DNA of 64,000 nt from contig JAJQHQ010000101.1 of the NCBI GenBank assembly GCA_021199655.1, positions 62,001 to 126,000 of the forward strand. Reading direction: 5' to 3'. The notes beneath the pieces are model-generated. The model was not told the DNA's origin, did no database searches, and was given only the letters and a program-made list of their open reading frames with translations. This stretch comes from Lachnospiraceae bacterium (GTDB lineage Bacteria > Bacillota > Clostridia > Lachnospirales > Lachnospiraceae). Shown here piece by piece: positions 19,701 through 27,541 of this stretch. A program made the position numbers and the translations under genes. Position 1 is the stretch's first letter; each line of letters opens with the position of its first letter.

Positions 19701-22700
19701 CAGCGGTATTTCCCGTAATCAATCCACCGGTCATGTTAAACAGGGTTTGGCTGGATATATACATTCCGCCGCCCATAGACGAGCTGGAGGAGCATGTGTT
19801 GTTCGTGATGCTTCCGCCGGTTATCTCTACGTTAACATATACATATACATATACTCCACCGCCGCTTCCGCCCTTATTAGCCGTGATGGAACCTGATTTC
19901 ATAGTGAAATTCGGGGTTGCCGCGGTTTTATAACCGGTGGAGCCATATCCGCTATAAACAGCCAGACCGCCACCGTTACTTGTTGCAGTATTCCCTGTAA
20001 TGGTGCCGCCGTCAAGTATGAAGGTTCCATTGATTTTATTACCTGAATGCCCTGCTACAAACACACCGCCACCTATTGCAGCCGTGTTTCCGCTGATGGT
20101 GCCGCCCTTAAATGTGGCACTTCCAATTACTAAGAGACCTCCGCCACAGTAAGCATAGCTGGTGTCATTGTAATTGTAATAGGTTCCGTCACCGCCCGTG
20201 ATAAGCCCGGTGCCCTCCGTGCTGCTGTCATCTATCACGAGAGTGGCACCTGTATCAACAGTGATTACGCTCTTTGCAAGACCGGTAAGCGTGCACCCTG
20301 CCAAATCCAGCGTGACACTAACACCTGTGGGGATGGTCACATCCTCGCGGTTGTCGTCCAGCATGATGATGGTAATGGTACCATCCGAGCCGCCCTCTGT
20401 GCCGTATATGCCAGAGTTACTTTCAACCGCGTCCACAGCCTCCTGAACGGACGTGAAGGTTTCATACTTATTGTCTTCCGTATTCCAGATTTCTGCAACT
20501 GCTGCATCTACTGTCTTATACAACAGTGTATAGTATTGGCCTGCCTGCTGGGTTGAGCTGGTGATATAAGTGCTAAACGCATCCTCTGCAGTACTGTCGT
20601 CCACCTCATCATACCAGGAGACGCCGGTTATGTCGTTTGCATTATCAGTAAAGGTGCTGGCAGCACCCATCGATAAGCTCGGATATGCCTTGCCTGTTGA
20701 GTTATCACTGCTGACGCTGGTTGAATTATAGCCCAGTGCCACATCATTACCGTAATTGACAGCGGTGGCCGTGTTGTCATATATGATGCCGGAATCCGTG
20801 CCGCTAATCCCTATCGTTGCATCCTGTCCAAGGTAGCCGATAATATACACACCGCCGCCCCTCTGGGCTGTGTTCCCTGTGATGATTCCGCCGCTAAAGG
20901 TGAACAGATCAGAAGCGTACACACCGCCGCCGTAAGAATAGGCGCTGTTGTCATAGATTTCCACATCACCCTCTATGCACAGGATGTTAGGATATGAATT
21001 TTCATATATACCGCCGCCGGAACCGGTTCTGGCAGTGTTGTTATAAATTTTACCTCCGGAGATACAGCTTTCCGGATTTATGGAGCCGGCAGTTCCCTGT
21101 ACGATATAGACACCACCGCCATTTGCTGCGCTGTTGTCATGAATCTCTCCACCTGACATATCAAGAGTTATCGCGTCCACACCACCGCCGTTGCTGTTTG
21201 CGTAATTACCATAAATATATACGCCGTCATCTATTTTTAACCCCCATCTACTGTATACGCCGCCGCCATGCAGATTGCTTGTATTATCATAGATATATAC
21301 GCCGTCATGCAGCCAGATGGTGCCTGTCGTATTGCTGCCGGAATAGAGTCCGGCACCGCCGTAATTGGTACCCTTTGAGTAGTTGTTATGTATGGTGATA
21401 TGACCTGACAGATCCATGCCACCGGCATTTACGCACAGGCCACCGCCGTTTGTTCCCGCACTGTTTTCATAAACATCCACATAACCGGTTGAAGTGATGG
21501 CATAGCTGTTGGAAGTAGATGAGTATACACCGCCGCCCACGCCGATTGTGGACACGTTGTTGCAAATCCGTATCGCAGTATCTGTACCATCCCCGCCGGC
21601 AAGTGTCAGCTGTCCCTCTGCGTAGATACCGCCGCCGCCATTATAGGAAGTGTTTCCGTCGAATTTTGCTGCGTCCTGCAAAACCAGGGACGAGGTTGCT
21701 GTAGTGACATACATACCACCGCCATAGTAGTCGGCAGAGTTTCCACTATATGACCCGCCTGAGACAGTGACCGTACATGCGCTGTTACCTGCAATGTAAA
21801 CACCGCCGCCGTATCCAGTGCCGGACGCTGCAGAAGAGACAGCCTTATTTCCAGAAACAGTCAGGTTTGTAAACGTTGCTTCCTGCGCGTAAGTATATAT
21901 GGAGATGCCGCCGCCATATGTCGCGCCGGAGTTATCTGATACGGTCGTGTTGGACATGTTTACGGAAGCGTAGGCATGGGCCACAGTACTACCAATACTG
22001 ATACCGCCGCCATAGGAATTCGTAAGATCCGTGCTGTCAATGGTATTACCCGATATCTCGCCTCCGGTGGACGTAAATGTACTCCTGCTTGCACTGGTAC
22101 TGTACAGGAAGATACCGCCGCCAAAAAGGGCTCCTGCTGCAGAGATCGTGTTGCCGTTAATCCTGCTGCCGCTTTCGAGAGTCAGGCTTGTCCCTGCGTT
22201 CAGCCAGATTCCGCCGCCGTTACCTGCTGCTTTGTTATCAGAAATGCTGGCACCGCTGATAGTCGCTGCAGAAACAGCCACGGCAAAATAAGCGCCGCCG
22301 CCTGCTGCGCCTGCTGTGTTGCCATCGATGGTTGCGTCTGTGATATTCAGAGTAGTAACCGTCGCGCCAAAATAGACACCGCCGCCTTCGCTGGCAGATG
22401 TGTTGCCCGAAATGGTTGATGAAATGGTAAGTGTGGTCAAAACACTGTTAAAATAAACACCGCCTCCATAACCGCCGGAAGTGTTGCCGCTGATGGTAAG
22501 ACCTGAGGGGAAAGTGATGGTTGATTTTGAGGCACGGTTTGCCGCCAGGCCGCCGCCGGAGAGTCCCGATGTGTTGCCGGAGATCGTGCCGCCAATCATG
22601 TCTTCTATCTGATCCGCGTCATATAAGAATACACCGCCGCCGTAGCTCGTGGCTTTATTCGAATCGATCGTACCACCCGTCATGGCAAACGTGCCGCCGT

Positions 22701-24801
22701 TCTCCACCAGCACACCGCCGCCGTTGCCGGAGGCAGAGAAGCCGGAGATCGTGCCGCCAGTCATGGTAAAGGAACCGCCCTGCGCGACGATAACGCCGCG
22801 GATGTTGGAAAGGGATGCTTTGTTTTGAAGTGCACCTGTTCCGCCTGTACTGCTGTCTGTAAGCGTCAGAGTACCGTATACTGTGACCGCGTTCTTATCC
22901 GTACCCGCCGGTGCAAGGGTATAACCGGCCAGATCGATCGTGACAGTCAGACCGTCCCAGATGACAAGGTCTTCCGCGTCATCATCGGTATAATCCTTTG
23001 TAAGCGTGATGGTCGTTCCGTTCTCTGTATCTTCACCGACCAGTGAAGATGCCATAAGGAGCATCTGCCCGCCTGACGTATCGTCATCCGAGTCCAACAG
23101 CGCATTGATCTGCCCCTGCAGCGTGTCCGGATCATCCTCCGCCGCCGCGGCCGCAAGCAGCTCATAGGAAGCCACTTCCAGCATTTCCTCGCTGAAATAA
23201 TACGCTTCGCCGTCTTCGGCAAACGTCACCTGTACTGTCGTCTTATAGTCCGCGTTTGCCGTCACGGTAAACGCCGTCGTATCCGCGTCATAGGATGCGA
23301 TCGTGTTCCCCTCTTCATCCAGCACAGCCGCGCAGACATATGCGTAGCCGTCATACGCCGCCACGGATACCTCGACCGGCTCCGTCACCGGCATATTGAC
23401 CTCGATGTCATAGTCATCGCTCATCATGTCCGGCGTAATGGTCTCCGTGTAGCCGTCTGTATAGGTCAGGCAGATTTCGCCGCCCTCGGAGACTTCATAT
23501 GCGATGAAGTTGTAGGCTTCCTCTTCTGTCTCGGTTTCTGTTCCGGTTTCTGTTTCTGTTTCGGTTTCCGTCTCTGTCTCAGTTTCTGTTTCGATTTCCG
23601 TTTCCGTCTCGGACTCTGTTTCTGTCTCCTCTTCCGTCTCGTTCTCCGCAAGCAGTGCTTCATTCTGCCACTGGATGATGGTCCGATCCTGCGCCGTATT
23701 TGCGACCTGCTCCCCGTCCACAAAATAAAGAGCCGGCAGTTCGTCTGTGGTCGTGACTCCTTCCGCAATCGCCGCGTAGAAGACATATTCCTCCGTTTCC
23801 CCTGCGGCGATGGTCTGATCCACCCAGACAACCGCCGAAGCATACGGCTCCAGCGCTTCTTCACTGTCGGCACTGTTTTTGGCGTATTCGGTCAGTTCAT
23901 CCAGATCCACCTGCGTAGGAACTCCTGACAGATTGCTGATATCCTTAATATAATACCAGGCATCCGTCTGATCCTCCTCCACGGATGTCTCCGCAGCGAG
24001 AGTCTCTTCGTCTTTCTCATACCAGGTCAAGTTTTCCCCGAATACAACCTTTACAGACACATCCTCCGCGTCTGTGTCTGTCGAGGTATTCTTCACTTTG
24101 ATCGTATATTTGACCGCAAAAAAGCCGTCCTTATTCGCGTTCCCATCCGCATCCTCTTCATTCGTAGTGTCAATGAAAACCGCCTGCGTAACCGTCGTAT
24201 CTAATGTATAAGATGCCTCGTCGTCGTTATTCTCCGTCTCAGATTCGTTCCCGCCTTCACTCGCCTGCTCTGTCTCATCCCCGGAATTGGTTTCGGTTTC
24301 CGTATCCGAACCTGAGCCTGAAGTCAAGTCTGCCGAAGCATCCGTCACATTCTCTGCATCCGCCACGGAACCGGTCCCGGTCTCTGCAGCAGTCTCCGTC
24401 CCGGCTTCTGCTGTCTGCTCCGATGCTTCCGTCTGCGTCTCCGAACCGGACTGCGACGCTGTCCCTGTCTGGGCAGCTGTATCATCTGTTTGACTCGTTG
24501 CTTCCGTCTGCGCAGCAGCGTCCGTCTGGGCAGTCGACTCAGTCTGCGCGGCCGTCTCCGTCTGTGCTGTCGACTCTGTTTGAGAAGCCGTCTCCGTCTG
24601 TGCTGTCGACTCTGTTTGAGAAGCCGTCTCCGTCTGTACTGTCGCGGCAGACTCCGTCTCGATGGTCGTCTCGGCCTGCACCACCACATCGCTCTCTTCA
24701 CTGACAGCCACCGTCGGCGTCGACAGATTACACAAAACAATGGCTACCGTCAGAATCCACGCCAGCCATCTCCGCATTTTTTCAGAATTATTCCATTTCA
24801 T
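13768..24801 (-). CDS. Giant adhesin, N-terminal segment: signal peptide, T/E/Q-rich stalks and right-handed beta-helix repeats
   Basis: Secreted surface protein, first of the pilus genes. Residues 1-33 are a signal peptide (WLAWILTVAIVLCNLS, cut near VAVSEE). Residues 40-140 are a Thr/Gln/Ser/Glu repeat (TASQTESTAQTE units), and residues 390-430 a run of Glu-Thr repeats. Then come about 2,200 residues of beta-helix repeats with turns such as GGTISGNTS and GGGVYF, like pectate-lyase-fold and Pmp-type adhesins. Another Glu-Thr stretch and beta-sandwich domains follow. The frame is lost at a seven-G run (13819-13813); dropping one G continues it into the 11379-13553 segment. The repaired gene, 24801 to 9856, spans 14,946 bases, divisible by three. 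It is likely the tip or a separate wall-anchored fibrillar adhesin; the ligand is unknown. Confidence 0.85.
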   Translation of the reverse strand: MKWNNSEKMRRWLAWILTVAIVLCNLSTPTVAVSEESDVVVQAETTIETESAATVQTETASQTESTAQTETASQTESTAQTETAAQTESTAQTDAAAQTEATSQTDDTAAQTGTASQSGSETQTEASEQTAEAGTETAAETGTGSVADAENVTDASADLTSGSGSDTETETNSGDETEQASEGGNESETENNDDEASYTLDTTVTQAVFIDTTNEEDADGNANKDGFFAVKYTIKVKNTSTDTDAEDVSVKVVFGENLTWYEKDEETLAAETSVEEDQTDAWYYIKDISNLSGVPTQVDLDELTEYAKNSADSEEALEPYASAVVWVDQTIAAGETEEYVFYAAIAEGVTTTDELPALYFVDGEQVANTAQDRTIIQWQNEALLAENETEEETETESETETEIETETETETETETETETGTETETEEEAYNFIAYEVSEGGEICLTYTDGYTETITPDMMSDDYDIEVNMPVTEPVEVSVAAYDGYAYVCAAVLDEEGNTIASYDADTTAFTVTANADYKTTVQVTFAEDGEAYYFSEEMLEVASYELLAAAAAEDDPDTLQGQINALLDSDDDTSGGQMLLMASSLVGEDTENGTTITLTKDYTDDDAEDLVIWDGLTVTIDLAGYTLAPAGTDKNAVTVYGTLTLTDSSTGGTGALQNKASLSNIRGVIVAQGGSFTMTGGTISGFSASGNGGGVLVENGGTFAMTGGTIDSNKATSYGGGVFLYDADQIEDMIGGTISGNTSGLSGGGLAANRASKSTITFPSGLTISGNTSGGYGGGVYFNSVLTTLTISSTISGNTSASEGGGVYFGATVTTLNITDATIDGNTAGAAGGGAYFAVAVSAATISGASISDNKAAGNGGGIWLNAGTSLTLESGSRINGNTISAAGALFGGGIFLYSTSASRSTFTSTGGEISGNTIDSTDLTNSYGGGISIGSTVAHAYASVNMSNTTVSDNSGATYGGGISIYTYAQEATFTNLTVSGNKAVSSAASGTGYGGGVYIAGNSACTVTVSGGSYSGNSADYYGGGMYVTTATSSLVLQDAAKFDGNTSYNGGGGIYAEGQLTLAGGDGTDTAIRICNNVSTIGVGGGVYSSTSNSYAITSTGYVDVYENSAGTNGGGLCVNAGGMDLSGHITIHNNYSKGTNYGGAGLYSGSNTTGTIWLHDGVYIYDNTSNLHGGGVYSRWGLKIDDGVYIYGNYANSNGGGVDAITLDMSGGEIHDNSAANGGGVYIVQGTAGSINPESCISGGKIYNNTARTGSGGGIYENSYPNILCIEGDVEIYDNSAYSYGGGVYASDLFTFSGGIITGNTAQRGGGVYIIGYLGQDATIGISGTDSGIIYDNTATAVNYGNDVALGYNSTSVSSDNSTGKAYPSLSMGAASTFTDNANDITGVSWYDEVDDSTAEDAFSTYITSSTQQAGQYYTLLYKTVDAAVAEIWNTEDNKYETFTSVQEAVDAVESNSGIYGTEGGSDGTITIIMLDDNREDVTIPTGVSVTLDLAGCTLTGLAKSVITVDTGATLVIDDSSTEGTGLITGGDGTYYNYNDTSYAYCGGGLLVIGSATFKGGTISGNTAAIGGGVFVAGHSGNKINGTFILDGGTITGNTATSNGGGLAVYSGYGSTGYKTAATPNFTMKSGSITANKGGSGGGVYVYVYVNVEITGGSITNNTCSSSSSMGGGMYISSQTLFNMTGGLITGNTAVTGGGIYSNNINSNLTFSDAAQIYGNTATSNVANDIYATITGGSISVLAASSMGNDAYNSWFDSNADGSDDFPYYYTSSISYGSNSNHIFALTATNYKGGYVAYIPDADSTNTVYQIADTDSETGSTTYSYTTDLTTAEEATNAGKTVISASGTAYATLQAAINAAVTGDTIYLLCDVEESLSISGLATRTEFTIDLNGYTVYSTGDYGFYIKYANSVVMHITIRSTSGTFANTKSDAVGTITVADSNSSSFPYGIYMPAGIVSCETYLTVDSVLITGFGNVEQADVSGSSTYSGAGIYTSSYNSVTLTGTTKISGNYAYQGGGVYMTGYNIYLTMESGVEVSGNTAYQGGGVCFNAGGDSVTDGVYKGYTETVTINGSEISGNSSINVAGGLYIIGWNSTYNTSEGAWPRVTITGATIKENTAGTEVGGAYLLRVSNATITGSYITDNYSTTQYGGMYLNASGNPGVNGLYTIKDSYFTGNTSGTSYAGLIVGTGVAKIDNCTFTQNTSSTGCAALYLNTVASGSTLTNCTFTGNESTVSGYIIYITSSFVDISGIEVTGNSTATNTGAVCVHANSGTIKGEVTITDSDISNNSGYGLDLYLQNDMGEIVTVTNTTITNNFGYGINMRQSNNHYKTRSEYVLNIGDGVEVAYNGNTGIYANGYGTLNITGGKIHDNTGASTGGGVYAAYTDFNMSGGEIYNNSATKGGGVYLVESTYTYNGGTYSDVEYNQAATDTITGGKIYNNTSTVTTDSGGGIYVGAYDELVMTGDTVTNNTASGQGGGVYVASNSASFELGSGTDANGGTTVGQVYGNTALLGQDVYAEYSSSYANTALALLKAEDMFDDDDGMKGIGWLNESTSVVTTTSIGYDPVKKAYPLTLEYETNTVVAVIWNTSLNDGNGGYQTFTSVQSAADALLADKTDGTGYYYTTDITSPEIIMVDDATGDVEVSGGLTLTLNLNGYTLKGNTTAITCYGTLTIKDVQYSSSAVSGDDDYCEHCSELITVNQSVHNDTSLGAGAGDGCTGTITGTAALTGGGIHVCTGGYVTMVSGQIADCTAGGTTKNNVSYGGAGVYIESGTFILSGTASINNCSTKSYGAAVYLNSTSGTFILEEDAVIKDNTSYYGAVYIRSGTFKMTGGSITGNTAEGNIDSNTNSGQGGGLYVYGGTVKLSGGEITGNTATGKGGGIYINSGTVTLSGSIKVTDNSVTGTSSTDASIGGGGGIYMNNGTLNIKTGVVISDNSAIRGGGIYQYNGKINMSGGRITGNTAEYGGGLVQYPTQGGTFTMTGGVLCDNISNLSSAGNDVYSVSEDGYTYTGTSYPTATLVRAADMDYTDEKYTASYNVWKDDGYEGTTRTAEYVGDGQYITEKITSSYNLMLTAAKYGDTEATETETTQLEVQSLTLTGSGIVDGSSKWDSSDNISYEPVTYIVEIEETETETETETQTGTGTETETETTAKTTTTTTTVSDWSATRLQNALAKEWTAGNDSSASNGLVRTFDKITYNCSLALGFPGAVVGDKTKTVRLYVQVTLPLTSDEAEMSIAGLDGYEVNESDDGESLILLGYADVKEAADNKSIVLTINVKAMQNGELVEPSFTSWIEENESNKKDPVTMDPTAVTVSAAGKYNVTLLPNSELAYTGYFDLTTGEETTKAVYDEAQKAGDSSIVYGTVLGYGITLSMWNDDTGKGMKGLEIPEGEITFDLSMTGTLSSTAEGSTLSVQAAPYVWAYKANEDTETGSSLNDTLRSVNMNWNDEDDSSSTTQYAYDGAPFNTRGSNASSSCYSGGAWSATGSQPSSGDLITTVQFSVSGYTIDSTYSTSNPTQTSNSVSSEVFNNNYSRAFSAGYIQMLYPIDTSQVGEDDYGYLSIYMEGIVSKLDLTPGPGGIVDAAETETSADSDLQHFVSWYKDPGYESYATNEIVYLDNYVGNQTGLYVTQGGGETIVKTNYFNNESNSKLSGEGGHGFHTARIDGLYRK
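13813..13819 (-). repeat. Seven-G homopolymer at the adhesin frameshift
   Basis: Run of seven C on the plus strand. With six G the frame reads on from LSGEGG into TASTPLGSTVYIG and the middle segment. Confidence 0.9.
24561..24632 (-). repeat. Two exact 36-bp tandem copies in the adhesin N-terminus
   Basis: 24561-24596 and 24597-24632 are identical, coding for 12-residue units of the Thr/Gln/Glu stalk. Weaker copies flank them. The unit is a multiple of three, so changes in copy number keep the frame. Confidence 0.8.
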
Positions 24802-24961
24802 TTACCTGCAAGCCCCCATTTCCAAATGCCGCCCCTACACACATCCTCTTTTGCGCAGGCAGCATACCCATAAAACAAATTCCTATAGAACCGTCATCTT
24901 TATCAAAATAGCATTCGCTAATTTTACAAAAGCGTCACTTTCCCCATGTTAGAGTTTAAAT

Positions 24962-24990
24962 ATTTTCTCACGATTTGTAGAATCTGTCAA
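24962..24990 (-). promoter_or_regulatory. Candidate promoter of the pilus/adhesin operon
   Basis: On the minus strand TTGACA (24990-24985) is followed after 17 bases by GAAAAT (24967-24962) with an extended TG two bases ahead. It would give a leader of about 150 bases before the adhesin ATG at 24801. Confidence 0.5.
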
Positions 24991-25200
24991 TACTTCCAGC
25001 GTTTACGAAACAATTTTCGTTAAAATTTTCGTATTTTCGTAAAAATATTTTCATTTTGAAGTGACATTATCTGTAACTCTGTGCCGAACAGGCAGATCAA
25101 ACCTTTTGATGCGTGGCAGCACATCATTGACCGTGCGTTCCATTGCCTGTCATATTATTGAAACATCTAATCCGCGTCTCTTATTTGTTTTAAATTGTTG

Positions 25201-25229
25201 TTGACATTTATCTTTCTGTATATTATATT
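25201..25229 (+). promoter_or_regulatory. Sigma-A promoter facing the Rpn-like remnant
   Basis: TTGACA (25201-25206), 17 bases, TATATT (25224-25229). The only thing downstream on this strand is the degenerate gene at 25355-25722. Confidence 0.6.
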
Positions 25230-25354
25230 GTCTTTGTTGCATTAATATGGCAAAATAAATCAAATATGTCAAGCTTGCCAGACAGTGTTTTTTTTATTAT
25301 AATGAAAACACACCAACGGAAAAGATCTGACAATCAGTAATCCCATATGATGAC

Positions 25355-25722
25355 ATGCGTCATGGCGATTTATCAAAACGTGTGCGGTATTTAAAGCGAG
25401 AGAAAGGGGGCTATGAACGGATGAGTGCAGAAGCGGAAGAATTATACAACCTCGGAGTAGAGGATGGCATTGAAAAAGGTATTGCACAGTCGGAAAAAAA
25501 TCAGGCCAAAGAAAAAGAAGCAACAGTAATCCGAATGCTGAAAGATAAGATGCCTGTCGAGAAAATTGCAATTTACCAGAATATGCCGGTGGAGGAAATC
25601 CACAAAATCGAAGAGAGGGTGATTATAAACGAATGAGTGCAGAAGCGGATGAGTTATACAGCCTCGGATTTAAGGATGGCATGGAGCAAGGTATAAAAAG
25701 GTATAATGTCATATTCTATTAG
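25355..25722 (+). pseudogene. Remnant of an Rpn-type (PD-(D/E)XK transposase family) gene, partly duplicated
   Basis: The 93-codon frame 25355-25636 matches the C-terminal tail typical of Rpn recombination-promoting nuclease/transposase-like proteins: RVRYLKREKGGYERM, then an amphipathic EELYNLGVEDGIEKG stretch and a short helical end. The catalytic N-terminal domain is missing. At its stop codon an ATGA overlap opens a second frame (25633-25722, 29 codons) repeating MSAEADELYSLG almost exactly, about 212 bases after the first occurrence. This looks like a tandem duplication inside a decaying gene. I assign it as a remnant, not a working protein. Confidence 0.55.
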
Positions 25723-25761
25723 CATAATATTTCATTTCGGTCGTAATTTTCGTATGCGCAG

Positions 25762-25793
25762 CAACAGCTCTGTGTTGACGCACAGAGCTGTTG
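25762..25793. terminator. Hairpin between convergent Rpn remnant and GH13 gene
   Basis: A 13-bp perfect stem (CAACAGCTCTGTG / CACAGAGCTGTTG) with a 6-base loop. T-runs are weak on both sides, but its place between convergent genes suggests a bidirectional terminator. Confidence 0.6.
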
Positions 25794-25815
25794 TCTAAGT
25801 ACATAAATGTACGTT

Positions 25816-27354
25816 TTATTTTAACACAAGAAACGACTGCGGCTCCATGATAATCATTCCGTCCTCCGCATTTCCTTTGCCAATTGAGAAACGAACCGTT
25901 CTGTTTCCCACATCAGCTGCGGCAGTCACTGTTTCCAAAGACGGGTTGAGCGCGAGCAGAAGATTTCCTCTGCGGTACACAAAAGGCAGTTTCCCGCTTT
26001 CCGCATAAACGACCTCAAATCCTGCATCTGCCTGCAGGTCTTCTTCCTCCTGGCGAAGTCGAAGCAGAGCTTTTACGGTATTCAGCAGTGAATTTGCATC
26101 CATTTCCTGCGCAGCCACATCAGGAGCACCTGCTGAAAGATCCACAGGAAGATAGAGATCTTCCGCCGAACCGTCAGAGAAACCTGCATTCTTTTCAGCA
26201 TTCCACTGCATCGGCGTACGTGACCCGGTGCGGTGATAACCGCCTTCCTTTGTCGGCAGCTTCTGGTAACGCATACCAATCTCATCGCCATAATAGAGAT
26301 ACGGGACGCCCGGCATGGTAAACAGGAATGCATAGGCGAGCTTCAGCTCCTCATCATCCAGATTGTATTTTGGCCGGAGCGTATCATGATTACAGGTCAG
26401 CATACAATAATATCCGTGTTCTTTTGTAGCAGCATAATCCGGCAGATACTCGTTCAGGAAACGGGTAATGTCCCCCTTCCCGTCCTTTTTGAAAAAGCTG
26501 TTGTCCTCCCCGGTCTCATAATCCCGCATCAGCGTATTATACCCGTTGCCGCGTCTGTTGAGATAAAAATCCATGTGGAATCCGGCCGAATTCAGCGCTT
26601 TTACCGGATCTCCCCACTCTGAAACCATCGCCGCCTCCGGATATTCCTTATCCAGCATTTCCCGGATATTTCTCCAGAGAGCACAGGTACCGGATTTTGC
26701 CTCATCGTCATTTTTCACGAGGGACGCAGCCATATCCACACGGAATCCGTCGCACCCGTGGTCCAGCCAGAATCGCATTACATCTTTCATCGCTTCTCTG
26801 GTAGCAATGCAGTCCGGATGGTCCGGCGGGAGCTGCCACTTTTCCTCGCAATTCAGAAATCCATAGTTCAGCGCCGGCTGGCACTTAAAGAAATTCAGCA
26901 GATATACGCCGCCTCTCTCACTCTCTCCGCCGATATACGGATACCCTTTGATCGGTGCAAAAGGATGGTCAGTCCATACATAGCGATTCGTATATTCGTT
27001 ATTTTCTGCCTTCTGACTCTCCCTGAACCACGGATGTTCTTCCGAGGTATGTCCGGGAACCAGATCCAGCAGAATATGGATTCCCTTTTTGTGCGCCTCT
27101 TCAAAAAGACGATACAGATCGTCATTTGTTCCGTATCTTGGAGCAACTTTTTTATAGTCACGCACATCGTACCCCGCATCCTTAAACGGAGAATCAAAAC
27201 ACGGATTAATCCACAGGGCATTGCATCCCAGTTCCCTGATGTAATCCAGTTTTTCAATGATACCGTTAAAATCTCCGATCCCGTCTCCGTTGGTGTCGTA
27301 AAATGACTGCGGATAAATCTCATAAAACACTGCGTTTTTTAACCATCCTGGCAT
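25816..27354 (-). CDS. GH13 alpha-glucosidase (oligo-1,6-glucosidase/sucrose-type)
   Basis: Cytoplasmic glycoside hydrolase that releases glucose from short alpha-glucosides. The 512-residue protein opens with FYEIYPQSFYDTNGDGIGD, the first conserved region of GH13, and shows the catalytic set: nucleophile Asp in GFRVDMA, acid/base Glu in MVSEWGDP and the third Asp in CNHDTLRP. No signal peptide. The ATG at 27354 has GGGAGG 8 bases upstream; the longer frame to 27438 has no such site. It is divergent from an AraC regulator and next to the alpha-galactosidase, fitting a role on raffinose-family sugars or isomaltose-type linkages. The exact substrate cannot be read from the sequence. Confidence 0.85.
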   Translation of the reverse strand: MPGWLKNAVFYEIYPQSFYDTNGDGIGDFNGIIEKLDYIRELGCNALWINPCFDSPFKDAGYDVRDYKKVAPRYGTNDDLYRLFEEAHKKGIHILLDLVPGHTSEEHPWFRESQKAENNEYTNRYVWTDHPFAPIKGYPYIGGESERGGVYLLNFFKCQPALNYGFLNCEEKWQLPPDHPDCIATREAMKDVMRFWLDHGCDGFRVDMAASLVKNDDEAKSGTCALWRNIREMLDKEYPEAAMVSEWGDPVKALNSAGFHMDFYLNRRGNGYNTLMRDYETGEDNSFFKKDGKGDITRFLNEYLPDYAATKEHGYYCMLTCNHDTLRPKYNLDDEELKLAYAFLFTMPGVPYLYYGDEIGMRYQKLPTKEGGYHRTGSRTPMQWNAEKNAGFSDGSAEDLYLPVDLSAGAPDVAAQEMDANSLLNTVKALLRLRQEEEDLQADAGFEVVYAESGKLPFVYRRGNLLLALNPSLETVTAAADVGNRTVRFSIGKGNAEDGMIIMEPQSFLVLK

Positions 27355-27541
27355 TCTTTTATCCTCCCGTTTTTTCCAATACGTGTTTCCGCCGCCGGAG
27401 CTCTTCTTCCTGAAAAAGTCCGAAAAGAACAGTGGCATTTATGATAGAATTATACTATAATACTCGCAGAATTTCTTGTAAAATATTACGCAGTATTAAC
27501 ACAATCCTATGGTATTTGTGGAACGGGAGGACACCTGTATC

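Larger units (their letters stand above)
24802..25354. other. Intergenic region with two outward promoters, AT-rich
   Basis: Gap of 553 bases. It holds the minus-strand adhesin promoter (24962-24990), a very AT-rich patch with repeated TTTTCGT motifs (about 25008-25060), and a plus-strand promoter (25201-25229). No gene was found in it. Confidence 0.6.

Noticed and set aside
14284-24873. Many long plus-strand and alternate-frame open frames opposite the adhesin
   Set aside because: They mirror the repetitive low-complexity coding of the adhesin, lack ribosome sites and have compositions (Arg/His/Cys-rich) typical of antisense frames.
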